Positions 17,014 to 25,410 of a stretch of 64,000 nucleotides of DNA are shown in pieces; within the stretch, counting starts at the first letter, position 1, and each line of letters begins with the position of its first letter. The position numbers and the translations under genes are program-made. Under the pieces are notes generated by a model, which was not told the DNA's origin, ran no database searches, and saw only the letters and a program-made list of their open reading frames with translations. Location of the stretch: NCBI GenBank assembly GCA_963665075.1, contig OY762063.1, positions 2,480,001-2,544,000 on the forward strand, given 5' to 3'. The stretch is from JAPULR01 sp963665075 (GTDB lineage Bacteria > Chloroflexota > Dehalococcoidia > Lucifugimonadales > GCA-2712585).

Positions 17014-17424
17014 TTGAAACAGGACTATGAACTGATGCTGGTGTTGAACCCCGCCCTGAGCCGGGAGGAGGACGCCTCCGCCCGGGAGCGGGTGCGGGAA
17101 CTGATAACGACCAACGGGGGAACCATATCCAGGGAAGACGCCTGGGGAACTCGTCGCCTGGCCTACACCATCAAGAAGGCGGGCCAGGACTACATGGAAG
17201 GGGTATACTACCTGTACAGGTTCGAGCTCGAACCCGACCAGGTAAACGCCATCCAGCGCCCCCTGCTGCTTTCGGAGCAGGTGCTGAGGCACATGGTCGT
17301 TCGTGCCGAGACCCCTGAAAAGGTTGAAGATAAGGAAACCCCAAAACCGGAGAGCGGGCCGAGTCCCGCCCGGCAAAGCCCTGCCCGGCAAAGCCCCGCC
17401 CGGCAAAATCCCTTCCGGCGGTAA
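17014..17424 (+). CDS. rpsF: Ribosomal protein S6 with repetitive C-terminal tail
   Basis: 30S protein S6 (136 aa), which binds S18 on the platform. The core is about residues 1-98: YELMLVLNPALSREE, then GTRRLAYTIKKAGQDYMEGVYYL cut by typical strands, then LRHMVVR. Beyond the core is a tail of about 38 residues ending in three imperfect SPARQ repeats and NPFRR, longer than usual for S6. The start is TTG at 17014, with AGGAGG seven bases upstream. It heads the conserved rpsF-ssb-rpsR operon, with 34 bp to ssb. Confidence 0.95.
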   Translation: MKQDYELMLVLNPALSREEDASARERVRELITTNGGTISREDAWGTRRLAYTIKKAGQDYMEGVYYLYRFELEPDQVNAIQRPLLLSEQVLRHMVVRAETPEKVEDKETPKPESGPSPARQSPARQSPARQNPFRR

Positions 17425-17458
17425 CTTCGTGAAGTTAGAATAGGAGGCGCGGGAAAAC

Positions 17459-17929
17459 ATGGTACGCGGCCTTAGCAAAATTACAATCATCGGCAACGTC
17501 GGTCAGGACCCGGAAATGCGGTATACCGCCAACGGGAACGCCGTCACCGAGTTCTCCGTTGCCGTAAATCGGCGCTCCCGAAATCGGGACGGCGAGATGC
17601 TTGAAGAAGTCAACTGGTATCGGATTTCCGCCTGGGGTCGCCTCGGCGAGACGGTTAACCAGTACGTCACGAGGGGCAGCCCCGTATGCGTCGAAGGACG
17701 CTTCTGGGTGAGACAATGGACGGCCCAGGACGGACGGGAAGGGTCTACCAACGAGATCAATGCCAACGACGTTATCTTTCTCGGCAGAGGCGATGAAGAA
17801 GGCGGTGGAGGCTACGGCGGCGGAGGTGGCTACGGTGGTGGTGGAGGAGGCGCCGGTGGCGGCGGCGGCTACGGCGGCGGCAGCCGCGGCGGTGGCGGAG
17901 AAGTAGACCCGGACGACCTGCCCTTCTAG
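17459..17929 (+). CDS. ssb: Single-stranded DNA-binding protein
   Basis: SSB (156 aa) coats single-stranded DNA in replication and repair. An N-terminal OB fold runs to about residue 110 (ITIIGNVGQDPEMRYTANGN, TEFSVAVNRRSRN, WYRISAWGRLGE). A glycine-rich linker (GGGGYGGGGGYGGGG) and the acidic tip DPDDLPF follow; the tip docks partner proteins, which would include RecO, encoded in this window. ATG with an AGGAGG site. Operon context rpsF-ssb-rpsR is classical. Confidence 0.97.
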   Translation: MVRGLSKITIIGNVGQDPEMRYTANGNAVTEFSVAVNRRSRNRDGEMLEEVNWYRISAWGRLGETVNQYVTRGSPVCVEGRFWVRQWTAQDGREGSTNEINANDVIFLGRGDEEGGGGYGGGGGYGGGGGGAGGGGGYGGGSRGGGGEVDPDDLPF

Positions 17930-17966
17930 CAGTCAAGCCCGTTTATATCAAGGAGACGATTAACAC

Positions 17967-18269
17967 ATGACCTCAAGACCCCCCTTCAGACCCGGCGGAA
18001 GGCCGGGCGGCAGACCGGGCGGGAGGCCCAGGCGCCGCTACATCCCCAGGCGAAAAGTCTGCGCCTTCTGCGTGGACAAGGTTAAGCTCATCGACTACAA
18101 GGACGTGGGCCGTCTCAGTAGATACCTCTCCGACCGGTTCAAGATCGACCCGCGCCGGAAGACGGGCAACTGCGCCCGCCACCAGCGGGCGTTGTCCCGC
18201 GCCGTCAAGCGCGCGCGCATCGTCGCGCTCCTCCCCCTCAGTCCCGACCACGGCCGCCTCATGGCCTAG
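17967..18269 (+). CDS. rpsR: Ribosomal protein S18 with GRPGG-repeat N-terminus
   Basis: 30S protein S18 (100 aa). The core from about residue 28 has RKVCAFCVDKVKLIDYKD, then KIDPRRKTGNCARHQRALSRAVKRAR. The Cys-x2-Cys, later Cys and His are the zinc-binding (C+) form. The first 25 residues are a low-complexity arginine/glycine stretch with three GRPGG units, an extension rich in positive charge. The ATG has AGGAGA upstream. It is the third gene of the operon and a weak hairpin follows. Confidence 0.95.
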   Translation: MTSRPPFRPGGRPGGRPGGRPRRRYIPRRKVCAFCVDKVKLIDYKDVGRLSRYLSDRFKIDPRRKTGNCARHQRALSRAVKRARIVALLPLSPDHGRLMA

Positions 18270-18310
18270 AAAACCTTTCTTGCCCCAGCAGCGTATTCCA
18301 ACCATCACCC

Positions 18311-18338
18311 GGCCGCTCCTCTTCTTCGGGCGGCCTTT
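18311..18338 (+). terminator. Possible weak terminator after rpsR
   Basis: GGCCGC and GCGGCC arms around a 13-base loop, followed by only three Ts. It lies between rpsR and the PpiC gene and could instead act as a pause or attenuator. Confidence 0.35.
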
Positions 18339-18351
18339 GGGAGTTGCGTAG

Positions 18352-19557
18352 ATGGCATCGCCGCAGCGTAGGGGCAGACGCGGAGGTTCGTCCGAACCCG
18401 ACGACAGACGGATAAGGCGCGTCCGGCAGCAGAGCAGCCGGGCAAAGAAATTGCTCGCCATAATCTTCCTGAGCGTCGGCCTTCTGGTCATCGCCGGCGT
18501 CGGCGTCGCCTACTGGTACACCCAGCTTTACGCTCCGCCGCGAGTTGAAGCCGCCGTCGTAAACGAAACTCGTTTCAGCCAGGGAGATCTGGTTAAGCGG
18601 GCGCGGATGATTCAGGCCCAGCAGGGATATACAGGCGCCTTTGTTGACCTTACGTCCATCCTGCGCATTCTTTACAACCCGGACATTGAGATCACCTCCG
18701 GGCCTTTCGGCCTGGGCTGGGTGCAGATGGAGCTGCTGAAGCAGTTTTCCTCGGAATATGGCGTTGAGGTCACGGAGGATGACATAGAAGACGTCATTCG
18801 CGCGATTTTCACTCCTGACGCCCAGCCGGGCGAGATTGTCACCGAAGACCAGCAGAAGCGGGAGTACAAAGAGCAGTACGCTTCCTACCTCAACGTAAAC
18901 CGCATTTCCGACGCGGATTTCCGTCGGATAATAGAAGAGCGGCTCTACTTCTACGACATGCGCGAGGCTATCGGGGCCGGCGTCGTCACTGAAGCGGAGC
19001 ATCTGGAAGTCTACTGGATACGCACCCCCATCCGGCCTTCCCCCGCCCTCGGCGATCCGGCCAAATATCAGGACCTGCAACTCATCGCCGACCGGCTTGA
19101 GGAGGAGGAATTCGAGGCGGTGGCTTACGAGTACAGTGCCGTATTCGACCAGCGATACACCGAACCCAACGGCTACGTGGGGTGGCTGCCGAAAGGCGCC
19201 TTTCCCAACCTGGACCCGCAGCTGTTTGGAGGCGAGAGGTTTGGACGTGAAGTTGAACCCCTTGAAATCGGCGAAATCAGCCAACCTGGGGAGAGCAGCG
19301 GCTTCATGTACTTCATGAAGGTCGTGGACGGGCCGGAGGTGCGCGAGGTGGAGGATAAATGGGCGGAAAGGCTAAAGGACATCGCCCTTCAAACCTGGCT
19401 GGAAGAGAAGTTCGAAGAAGGCACCAGCGAAGAGTGGGTGAGGGTGAAGTACGACAGCCGCATCTACGCCTGGGCGGCGGAACAGCTGCGCCAGACGGCC
19501 CAGCAGAAGCGTGGGGAAACCCCGGCGCCCGAGCAATCAAGTCAAATTGGCCCCTGA
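18352..19557 (+). CDS. Membrane-anchored PpiC/SurA-type peptidyl-prolyl isomerase
   Basis: A 401-residue extracytoplasmic folding factor. A basic N-terminus precedes one membrane anchor (LLAIIFLSVGLLVIAGVGVA, about residues 36-57). A SurA_N-like helical region follows (residues 65-215, ending RRIIEERLYFYDMREAI), then a parvulin-type rotamase region (about 225-345). The rotamase shows the typical FEAVAYEYSA, GYVGWLPKGAF, and a strand ending GFMYFMKVVDGPE. A short Gln/Glu-rich tail ends the protein. There is no lipobox, so it is held by the helix. The hom start codon lies inside its last 47 bases, which suggests co-translation. Confidence 0.85.
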   Translation: MASPQRRGRRGGSSEPDDRRIRRVRQQSSRAKKLLAIIFLSVGLLVIAGVGVAYWYTQLYAPPRVEAAVVNETRFSQGDLVKRARMIQAQQGYTGAFVDLTSILRILYNPDIEITSGPFGLGWVQMELLKQFSSEYGVEVTEDDIEDVIRAIFTPDAQPGEIVTEDQQKREYKEQYASYLNVNRISDADFRRIIEERLYFYDMREAIGAGVVTEAEHLEVYWIRTPIRPSPALGDPAKYQDLQLIADRLEEEEFEAVAYEYSAVFDQRYTEPNGYVGWLPKGAFPNLDPQLFGGERFGREVEPLEIGEISQPGESSGFMYFMKVVDGPEVREVEDKWAERLKDIALQTWLEEKFEEGTSEEWVRVKYDSRIYAWAAEQLRQTAQQKRGETPAPEQSSQIGP

Positions 19558-20854
19558 CAGACCCATCGGCGTTGGGCTTCTGGGGTTGGGCGTCGTAGGG
19601 AGCGGCCTGGCCCAGGCCCTTCAGCAACGGCGCGATGACTTGTCCAAAGCCGTCGGCGCGCCCGTGCAACCGGTTAAGGCGCTGGTTAGAGACCCCTCCA
19701 AATCCCGCTCTATCGACCTGCCCCCCGGTGTGCTGACCACGGACGCGACCCAGGTTGTGGAAGCCCCCGATATAGACGTCGTCGTGGAGCTTATCGGCGG
19801 CGAACATCCGGCGGGGGAGTACGTCCGGCGGGCCTTGAACCACGGCAAACACGTGGTTACCGCCAACAAAGACCTTATTTCCCAGCAGGGGTCGGAGTTG
19901 CTTGACCTGGCCGACGAAAAGCGGCTGAGTCTCCGCTTCGAAGGAGCCGTCGGCGGCGCCATTCCCATCGTCGGAGCACTGACGGAAGACCTGCTCGGCA
20001 ACCAAATCAACTCCATCCACGCCATCATCAACGGCACCACCAACTTCATCCTCACCAGCATGGCAGACGAAGGCACGGACGCTGGCGACGCCCTGAATCG
20101 GGCTCAGCAGCTTGGCTACGCCGAGGCGGATCCTTCCAAAGACGTTTCCGGACTTGACGCCGCCTACAAGCTGTCCATCCTCGCCTCCCTCGCCTTTCAT
20201 ACGCGGGTTGACCCGGCGCAGGTGTTCCGGCAGGGGATCGACGGCCTCTCCGCCAGGGACTTCCGCTACGCCCGCGAGTTGGGCTACGCCATCAAGCTCC
20301 TGGCCATCGCAAAGTCTCAATCAAGCGGCGTGGAAGTCCGGGTGCATCCCGCGTTGATACCGGAAGGGCATATCCTGGCGAAAGTCGGCGGCGTGTTCAA
20401 CGCCGTCGAAGTAGCGGGCGAACCCGTGGGTCGCGCCTTCTTCCACGGCCTCGGCGCGGGCGCCGACCCCACAACCAGCGCCGTCCTCGGCGACCTGGTC
20501 CACGTGGGTCGCATGATTGTCGCCGGCGGGATACCCCCCGGAAGAGTCCCCGCCGACGCGGCCCTTCCCGTCAAGGCGATGGCGGACGTGGAAACCCGCT
20601 ACTACTTCCGTTTGAACGTCCCCGACCGGGCGGGCGTCCTCAGCCAGATTACCCGCGTCCTCGGCGACCTGGACATCAGCATCGCTTCAATCATCCAGAA
20701 GGACGCGGACGCTGCGGCGGGCACGGCGGAAATTGTCATAACCACCCATCCGGCCAGAGAAGCGGCGGTTCAGCGTTCGCTGGCTTTGCTTGACGGGCTG
20801 GATGTGGTAAAAGTGGTAAACAACATGATTCGGTTGGAGGAGCTTCCGGTCTGA
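19511..20854 (+). CDS. hom: Homoserine dehydrogenase with C-terminal ACT domain
   Basis: Reduces aspartate semialdehyde to homoserine for threonine and methionine synthesis (447 aa). NAD(P) fold: VGLLGLGVVGSGLAQAL. Next come VVTANKDLI, the catalytic region GAVGGAIPIVGAL, and INGTTNFILTSM with LGYAEADPSKDVSGLDAAYK. An ACT domain occupies the last 80 residues (YFRLNVPDRAGVLSQITRVL) and likely gives feedback inhibition by threonine. The GTG at 19511 is the only usable start ahead of the fold and overlaps the upstream gene by 47 bp. thrC follows after 12 bp. Confidence 0.95.
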   Translation: MGKPRRPSNQVKLAPDRPIGVGLLGLGVVGSGLAQALQQRRDDLSKAVGAPVQPVKALVRDPSKSRSIDLPPGVLTTDATQVVEAPDIDVVVELIGGEHPAGEYVRRALNHGKHVVTANKDLISQQGSELLDLADEKRLSLRFEGAVGGAIPIVGALTEDLLGNQINSIHAIINGTTNFILTSMADEGTDAGDALNRAQQLGYAEADPSKDVSGLDAAYKLSILASLAFHTRVDPAQVFRQGIDGLSARDFRYARELGYAIKLLAIAKSQSSGVEVRVHPALIPEGHILAKVGGVFNAVEVAGEPVGRAFFHGLGAGADPTTSAVLGDLVHVGRMIVAGGIPPGRVPADAALPVKAMADVETRYYFRLNVPDRAGVLSQITRVLGDLDISIASIIQKDADAAAGTAEIVITTHPAREAAVQRSLALLDGLDVVKVVNNMIRLEELPV

Positions 20855-20866
20855 GGGCCGGGCGTT

Positions 20867-21928
20867 ATGGCTTGGGGAGTCCTGGAAACCTATCGTGACT
20901 ATCTGCCCGTGGGCGAGGACACGCCCATGATTACGCTGGGGGAAGGAAACACGCCCCTGGTGCGTTCCTACCGGCTGGCGAAGGAGATCGGCTGCCCCGA
21001 ACTCTACTTCAAGCTGGAAGGATGCAATCCCACCGGCTCCTTCAAAGACCGGGGCATGGTGGTGGCCGTCGCCAAGGCGATGGAGGCCGGAAGCCGGGGC
21101 GTCATCTGCGCCTCCACGGGCAACACCAGCGCCGCCGCCGCGGCATACGGGGCGCGGGTGGGTCTGCCCGCCACGGTGCTGGTGCCCCAGGGAAACGTGG
21201 CCTTTGGCAAGCTGGCCCAGGCCCAGGCTTACGGCGCGCGCATCCTCGCCGTCGACGGCAATTTCGATAAAGCCCTCTCACTGGCAAGGATAATCACGGA
21301 GCGTAACCCGCTTACTTTGGTCAACTCCGTAAACCGGGTCCGATTGGAAGGACAGAAAACCGCCGCTTTCGAGATTGTCGATAGGCTGGGAGACGCCCCC
21401 GACCTGCTGTGCATCCCCGTCGGCAACGCGGGCAACATCACCGCCTACTGGAAAGGCTTCAAGGAATACCAGTCCCACGGCAAGGCGGAATCGTTGCCAA
21501 GGATGATGGGATTTCAGGCGGAAGGCGCCGCGCCGCTGGTGGAAGGTCGCCCCGTAACGAATCCCTCCACCGTCGCTTCCGCGATCCGCGTGGGCAGTCC
21601 CGCCTCGTGGCAGGGGGCCATCGACGCCCGCGACGAATCCGGCGGGACCATAGGCGCGGTGACCGACGAGGAGATTCTGGACGCCTACCGCTTGCTTTCC
21701 ACCGGCGAGGGCGTCTTCTGCGAACCCGCGTCGGCGGCCGGCGTCGCCGGAATCATCAAGCTCCGCAAACAAGGGATGGACTTGCGAAATCTCAGGGTGG
21801 TGTGCGTCATCACCGGTTCCGGCTTGAAGGACCCGGAGTCCGTCGTGCGCTACGTCAGCAGCGGCGTCAAGGAGGTCTCCTCCGACTTGGAGGAAGTGGA
21901 AGCCGCCCTGCTGGAGTTCGCCGCCTAG
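20867..21928 (+). CDS. thrC: Threonine synthase
   Basis: PLP enzyme (353 aa) that converts O-phosphohomoserine to threonine. LGEGNTPLVRS opens the fold. The PLP lysine lies in NPTGSFKDRGM (about residue 58). Next are ASTGNTSAAAAAYGA, the phosphate-binding loop IPVGNAGNITAYWKGF, and the late EPASAAGVAGI. This is the short class without the long N-terminal SAM domain. It lies in hom-thrC order with close spacing, so it probably shares a transcript. ATG at 20867; folE begins 9 bp after the stop. Confidence 0.95.
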   Translation: MAWGVLETYRDYLPVGEDTPMITLGEGNTPLVRSYRLAKEIGCPELYFKLEGCNPTGSFKDRGMVVAVAKAMEAGSRGVICASTGNTSAAAAAYGARVGLPATVLVPQGNVAFGKLAQAQAYGARILAVDGNFDKALSLARIITERNPLTLVNSVNRVRLEGQKTAAFEIVDRLGDAPDLLCIPVGNAGNITAYWKGFKEYQSHGKAESLPRMMGFQAEGAAPLVEGRPVTNPSTVASAIRVGSPASWQGAIDARDESGGTIGAVTDEEILDAYRLLSTGEGVFCEPASAAGVAGIIKLRKQGMDLRNLRVVCVITGSGLKDPESVVRYVSSGVKEVSSDLEEVEAALLEFAA

Positions 21929-21937
21929 AGCGGGTCT

Positions 21938-22495
21938 ATGACTTCAAACCAATCCATAGAAACCAGCGTCGCCAACATCCTGCGGGCGTTGGGAGACGAC
22001 CCTGAGCGGGAGGGACTTCGCGACACGCCCAAGCGGGTTGCCAAGCTCTACCGGGAGGTATTCAGCGGCGTCGGCGTCGATCCCGCGGACGCCATCGACG
22101 CCGTTTTCGAGGAGGAGCACGACGGCGCGGTGATACTCAAGGACGTGGCGTTCTTCTCCATCTGCGAACATCACCTGCTGCCCTTCTTCGGCACGGCGCA
22201 GATGGGATACGTTCCCAGGGGCAAGGTGGCGGGCGCCAGCAAGCTCGTCCGCGCGTTGGACGTGGCGTCGAAGCGCCCCCAGATGCAGGAACGCCTGACT
22301 TCCCAGCTTGCCGACGCCATCTGCACGGCGTTGCGGCCCGCGGCGGCGGTGGTTCTGATAGAAGCGGAGCATCTCTGCATGACCATGCGGGGGGTCAAGA
22401 GGCCGGGGAGCAAGGTGGTCACCACCGCCCTGCGCGGCCCCTTCGCCGGCTCCGCCGACCCCAAAGAATTATTGTCGTTGATGCGGAGGGGCTAG
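21938..22495 (+). CDS. folE: GTP cyclohydrolase I
   Basis: First enzyme of tetrahydrofolate synthesis (185 aa): GTP to dihydroneopterin triphosphate. Motifs: DPEREGLRDTPKRVAKLY, the zinc and active-site block SICEHHLLPFFG, GYVPRGKVAGASKLVRALDV, KRPQMQERLTSQLAD, and the third zinc Cys in EAEHLCMTMRGVKRPGS. It is a type IA enzyme of normal length. It follows thrC with 9 bp and precedes the acyltransferase by one base, so it is part of the same run of genes. Its product feeds folate used by glyA, metH and purN. Confidence 0.96.
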   Translation: MTSNQSIETSVANILRALGDDPEREGLRDTPKRVAKLYREVFSGVGVDPADAIDAVFEEEHDGAVILKDVAFFSICEHHLLPFFGTAQMGYVPRGKVAGASKLVRALDVASKRPQMQERLTSQLADAICTALRPAAAVVLIEAEHLCMTMRGVKRPGSKVVTTALRGPFAGSADPKELLSLMRRG

Positions 22496-22496
22496 C

Positions 22497-23477
22497 GTGG
22501 CGGAAGTTCACATAATCGGTTCCTTCGACGACGCAACCGGCGAGTGGGCGCGTCTTCTTCCCCAAAGCGTGGCGAATACCCCCTTCCAGACTATGGAATG
22601 GCAGCAGGTTTGGCTGGACGAAGTGGGCGACGGCGCTTCCCCTCAAATCCTGAAAATCGTCGATGGACAGGAGACTCTTGGCATGGCCTCCCTCCGCAAA
22701 GACGGCGACGCGTTGACCTTCGTTGGCGACGAAGACCTCTGCGATTACAACGATTTTCTGATTCTTCCCGGCCATGAGCAGCCATTCTTCGATGCGCTGT
22801 TGGATTATCTGGAAACGACGGAATGGTCGGAGTTACGCCTATTCTCCCTGGCAGAAGAATCACCCACGCTCAAGCTGCTGCCGGAGGCGGCGCGTTCGAA
22901 GGGCTACGACGTGGAAATCGCCCAGCAGGAAGTTTGCCCCGGCCGGCAACTTCCGTCGGAGTGGGAGGAATACGTAGCCGGTCTGCGCAAGAAGCACCGC
23001 CACGAACTGAGACGCAAGCTGCGTCGGCTCAACACCGCCGAGGGCGTCCGCTGGTACTCGCTGACGGAGCCGCAAGAAGTGGAAGCCGCAATGGACGACT
23101 TCCTGGAACTTCTCGCCATGAGCCGCCAGGACAAAGCCGAATTTTTGACCCCGCAGCGGGAAAAATTCTTCCGGTCTCTGGCCTCGTCCCTCAGCCGGGA
23201 AGGACTGCTGAGTCTCTTCTTCATGGAGATTCAGGGAAAGCGCGTAGCGTCGGCCATGACCTTCGACTACGGCGGCTCCCTCCTGCTCTACAACAGCGGC
23301 TTCAACCCGAACTTCGGCTACTACAGCGTGGGGCTGCTGCTGAAGGCCCTCAGCGTCAAGAGCGCCATCGAAGACGGCAAGAGCTACTACGACTTCCTCC
23401 GTGGCAATGAGCGGTACAAATACCACCTGGGCGGCGTCGACAAGCCCATCTACAACATGGTCGTAACCCGCCCTTGA
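22497..23477 (+). CDS. GNAT acyltransferase of the BioF2/FemAB-like type
   Basis: A 326-residue double-GNAT-fold protein like the BioF2-like acetyltransferase family (PF13480) often found with cell-envelope and polysaccharide genes. Seen: NTPFQTMEWQQVWLDEVG near the start, a central KKHRHELRRKLRRLN segment typical of the family, then FMEIQGKRVASAMTFDYGGSL (cut here) and YNSGFNPNFGYYSVGLLL. It ends SYYDFLRGNERYKYHLGG. The acyl donor and acceptor are unknown. GTG start with GGAGGGG upstream. The stop overlaps the start of the glycosyltransferase (TTGA), which suggests a common pathway. Confidence 0.8.
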   Translation: MAEVHIIGSFDDATGEWARLLPQSVANTPFQTMEWQQVWLDEVGDGASPQILKIVDGQETLGMASLRKDGDALTFVGDEDLCDYNDFLILPGHEQPFFDALLDYLETTEWSELRLFSLAEESPTLKLLPEAARSKGYDVEIAQQEVCPGRQLPSEWEEYVAGLRKKHRHELRRKLRRLNTAEGVRWYSLTEPQEVEAAMDDFLELLAMSRQDKAEFLTPQREKFFRSLASSLSREGLLSLFFMEIQGKRVASAMTFDYGGSLLLYNSGFNPNFGYYSVGLLLKALSVKSAIEDGKSYYDFLRGNERYKYHLGGVDKPIYNMVVTRP

Positions 23478-24682
23478 CGCAGCCCAGGGTGGCCCTCGTC
23501 AGCTTCCACACCTGCCCCGTCATGGCCCCCGGCGCGGGCAAGGTCGGCGGCATGAACGTCTACGTTCGCGAGCTGGCCAACAGGCTCGGCGCCCTCGGCG
23601 TCGGCGTGGACGTCTTCACCCGCAACCACGACGGCGAAGGCGCGGACGAATCCGCCGCAAGCGAGAACGTGCGGGTGATTCATCTGGAAGGCGGGCCAAC
23701 CGACGCTTCCCTGAGAGACCTCCTTGTCCACGTTGAACCCTTCACCCGCAACATCCTTGAATTTCATAAAAGCAGCGGTGCGCGCTACGACGTGGTCCAT
23801 TCCCACTACTGGCTTTCTGCATTGGCGGGACGTGTGCTGGCCGAAAGCAGCGACGCTCGGCACGTCGCCACCTTCCACACCCTCGCCGAGTTGAAGAAGC
23901 GCGCCCGCGCCGGCGAGGACGAACCCGACTACCGAAGCCGCGCCGAGGCGGACATCATGCGCTCCGCCGACTGCGTCACCGCCTCCACGCCCCACGAAGT
24001 TGACGCCATGACGGAGCTTTACGGCGTGTCCAGAGAACGGGTGAAGGTCGTCCACTGCGGCGTGGATACGGCATTGTTTCGCCCCCTAGACGCCGACCAA
24101 TCGAGGCGCAGATTGGGGCTGAACGGCGAAAAAGTCGCCCTCTACGTGGGCCGCATCGAGCCGCTCAAGGGGGTGGAATTCCTGCTTGAGATAGCCGCCT
24201 GCGTGGACGGAGACGTGCCCTTCAAGCTGCTGATTGTCGGCGGCGACCCGGCGTCGGAGCCGGAACCGCGTCGGCTGGCGGAAATGGCGTCGCGGTTGGG
24301 CCTGGACGACGTTGTAAAATTCGTCGGACGGGCTCCCCGCGAAACCCTCGCGGCCTACTTCTCCGCCGCCGACGTCTGCGTCGTGCCCTCCTATTATGAG
24401 AGCTTCGGCCTCGTCGCCCTGGAAGCAATGGCCTGCGGCGCCCCCGTCGTCGCCACCCGCGTCGGCGGCCTCCCCTGGGTGGTAGAGCACGGACGCAACG
24501 GCTACTTGCTCCCGTGGCGATGCCCGGAGCGCTTCGCCGACACCCTCGCCATGATATTCTTCAACGATCGGCTACGAAGTTCCCTCAGCCGCGCCGCCCT
24601 GGAGACGGCGGACGCGATGAGTTGGGACAATGCCGCGGGCAAGTTCCTCGACCTGTACGGGTTAACCGGAAATTACACATAA
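23474..24682 (+). CDS. Glycosyltransferase family 4, MshA-like
   Basis: A 402-residue GT-B retaining glycosyltransferase. The N-terminal domain has VSFHTCPVMAPGAGKVGGMN and the HSHYWLSALAGR motif of the MshA/sucrose-phosphate synthase branch. The C-terminal GT4 domain has YVGRIEPLKGVEFLLEI, the E-x7-E donor-sugar motif in PSYYESFGLVALEAMACG, then VGGLPWVVEHGRNGYL. The family adds sugars such as GlcNAc or glucose to inositol-phosphate, fructose-phosphate or malate. TTG start at 23474, overlapping the upstream stop. A double-GNAT and a PIG-L deacetylase within 3 kb resemble the mycothiol gene set. The exact acceptor is unknown. Confidence 0.85.
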   Translation: MTQPRVALVSFHTCPVMAPGAGKVGGMNVYVRELANRLGALGVGVDVFTRNHDGEGADESAASENVRVIHLEGGPTDASLRDLLVHVEPFTRNILEFHKSSGARYDVVHSHYWLSALAGRVLAESSDARHVATFHTLAELKKRARAGEDEPDYRSRAEADIMRSADCVTASTPHEVDAMTELYGVSRERVKVVHCGVDTALFRPLDADQSRRRLGLNGEKVALYVGRIEPLKGVEFLLEIAACVDGDVPFKLLIVGGDPASEPEPRRLAEMASRLGLDDVVKFVGRAPRETLAAYFSAADVCVVPSYYESFGLVALEAMACGAPVVATRVGGLPWVVEHGRNGYLLPWRCPERFADTLAMIFFNDRLRSSLSRAALETADAMSWDNAAGKFLDLYGLTGNYT

Positions 24683-24702
24683 GCCCCACAAAGCAATATA
24701 AT
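24673..24702 (+). promoter_or_regulatory. Promoter for the DUF502 gene
   Basis: TTACAC (24673-24678), an 18-bp spacer and a perfect TATAAT (24697-24702), 33 bases before the ATG at 24736. The -35 is a weak match. Confidence 0.5.
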
Positions 24703-24735
24703 ACTCGGTATCGCAATCAGGGTCAGGTGAAGGCA

Positions 24736-25410
24736 ATGCCCCGTCCGACAAAACTTTTGAGGTTCATTGGAGGCCACTTTCGTGGAAAGATAATCTCCGG
24801 CCTTCTCATCCTGCTGCCCCTCGGCGCCACCTATCTCATCATCAAGTTCGTCTTCGACCTGATAGACCCGCCCCTCGTCCAGCTCATCGACGGCATCACG
24901 GGCAGACACATCCCCGGGGTTGGCATCGTGAGCTTCGTCATCGTCCTTTATCTGGTGGGCCTTGTGGGTAGCTACGTCATCGGACGCCGCCTCATCGCCG
25001 TCGGTCACGCCATCGCCAACTTCATCCCCATCGTGAGGCCCATCTACCGGACAGCCAAGCAGACGGTGGACGCCCTTGGCCCCAGCAACATTGAGAAGCA
25101 CTACAGCCGGGTGGTTCTGCTGGATTTTCCCAGAAAAGGCGTCAAGTCCATCGGTTTCGCCACGTCCACCTTCAAAGACCCCAACGGCGATCCTTTGGTG
25201 GCCGTCTACATCCCCACCACGCCAATTCCCACCTCCGGCTACCTGGCCCTCGTGCCGGAGGAGGACGTTATCTCCACGACCCTGACCGTGGATGAGGCGA
25301 TGAAGGTGGTCATTTCCGGCGGCGTGCTCACGCCGGATGAGATTGAGGGTACGGACGAAACCGCCGAAAACGGCAACCCGCAACTGCCGGACAGCAACCC
25401 CCGGGGCTAA
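24736..25410 (+). CDS. DUF502-family membrane protein
   Basis: A 224-residue integral membrane protein of the DUF502 family (PF04367), function unknown. Two hydrophobic helices are seen, GLLILLPLGATYLIIKFVF (about residues 20-40) and GIVSFVIVLYLVGLVGSYVI (about 60-80). A conserved cytoplasmic part then begins IVRPIYRTAKQTVDAL and continues with VVLLDFPRKGVKSIGFATS and YIPTTPIPTSGYLALVPEED. The frame is open upstream, but the ATG at 24736 follows a promoter and gives the standard N-terminus. It converges with the double-GNAT gene, with a 4-bp overlap of stop codons. Confidence 0.85.
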   Translation: MPRPTKLLRFIGGHFRGKIISGLLILLPLGATYLIIKFVFDLIDPPLVQLIDGITGRHIPGVGIVSFVIVLYLVGLVGSYVIGRRLIAVGHAIANFIPIVRPIYRTAKQTVDALGPSNIEKHYSRVVLLDFPRKGVKSIGFATSTFKDPNGDPLVAVYIPTTPIPTSGYLALVPEEDVISTTLTVDEAMKVVISGGVLTPDEIEGTDETAENGNPQLPDSNPRG

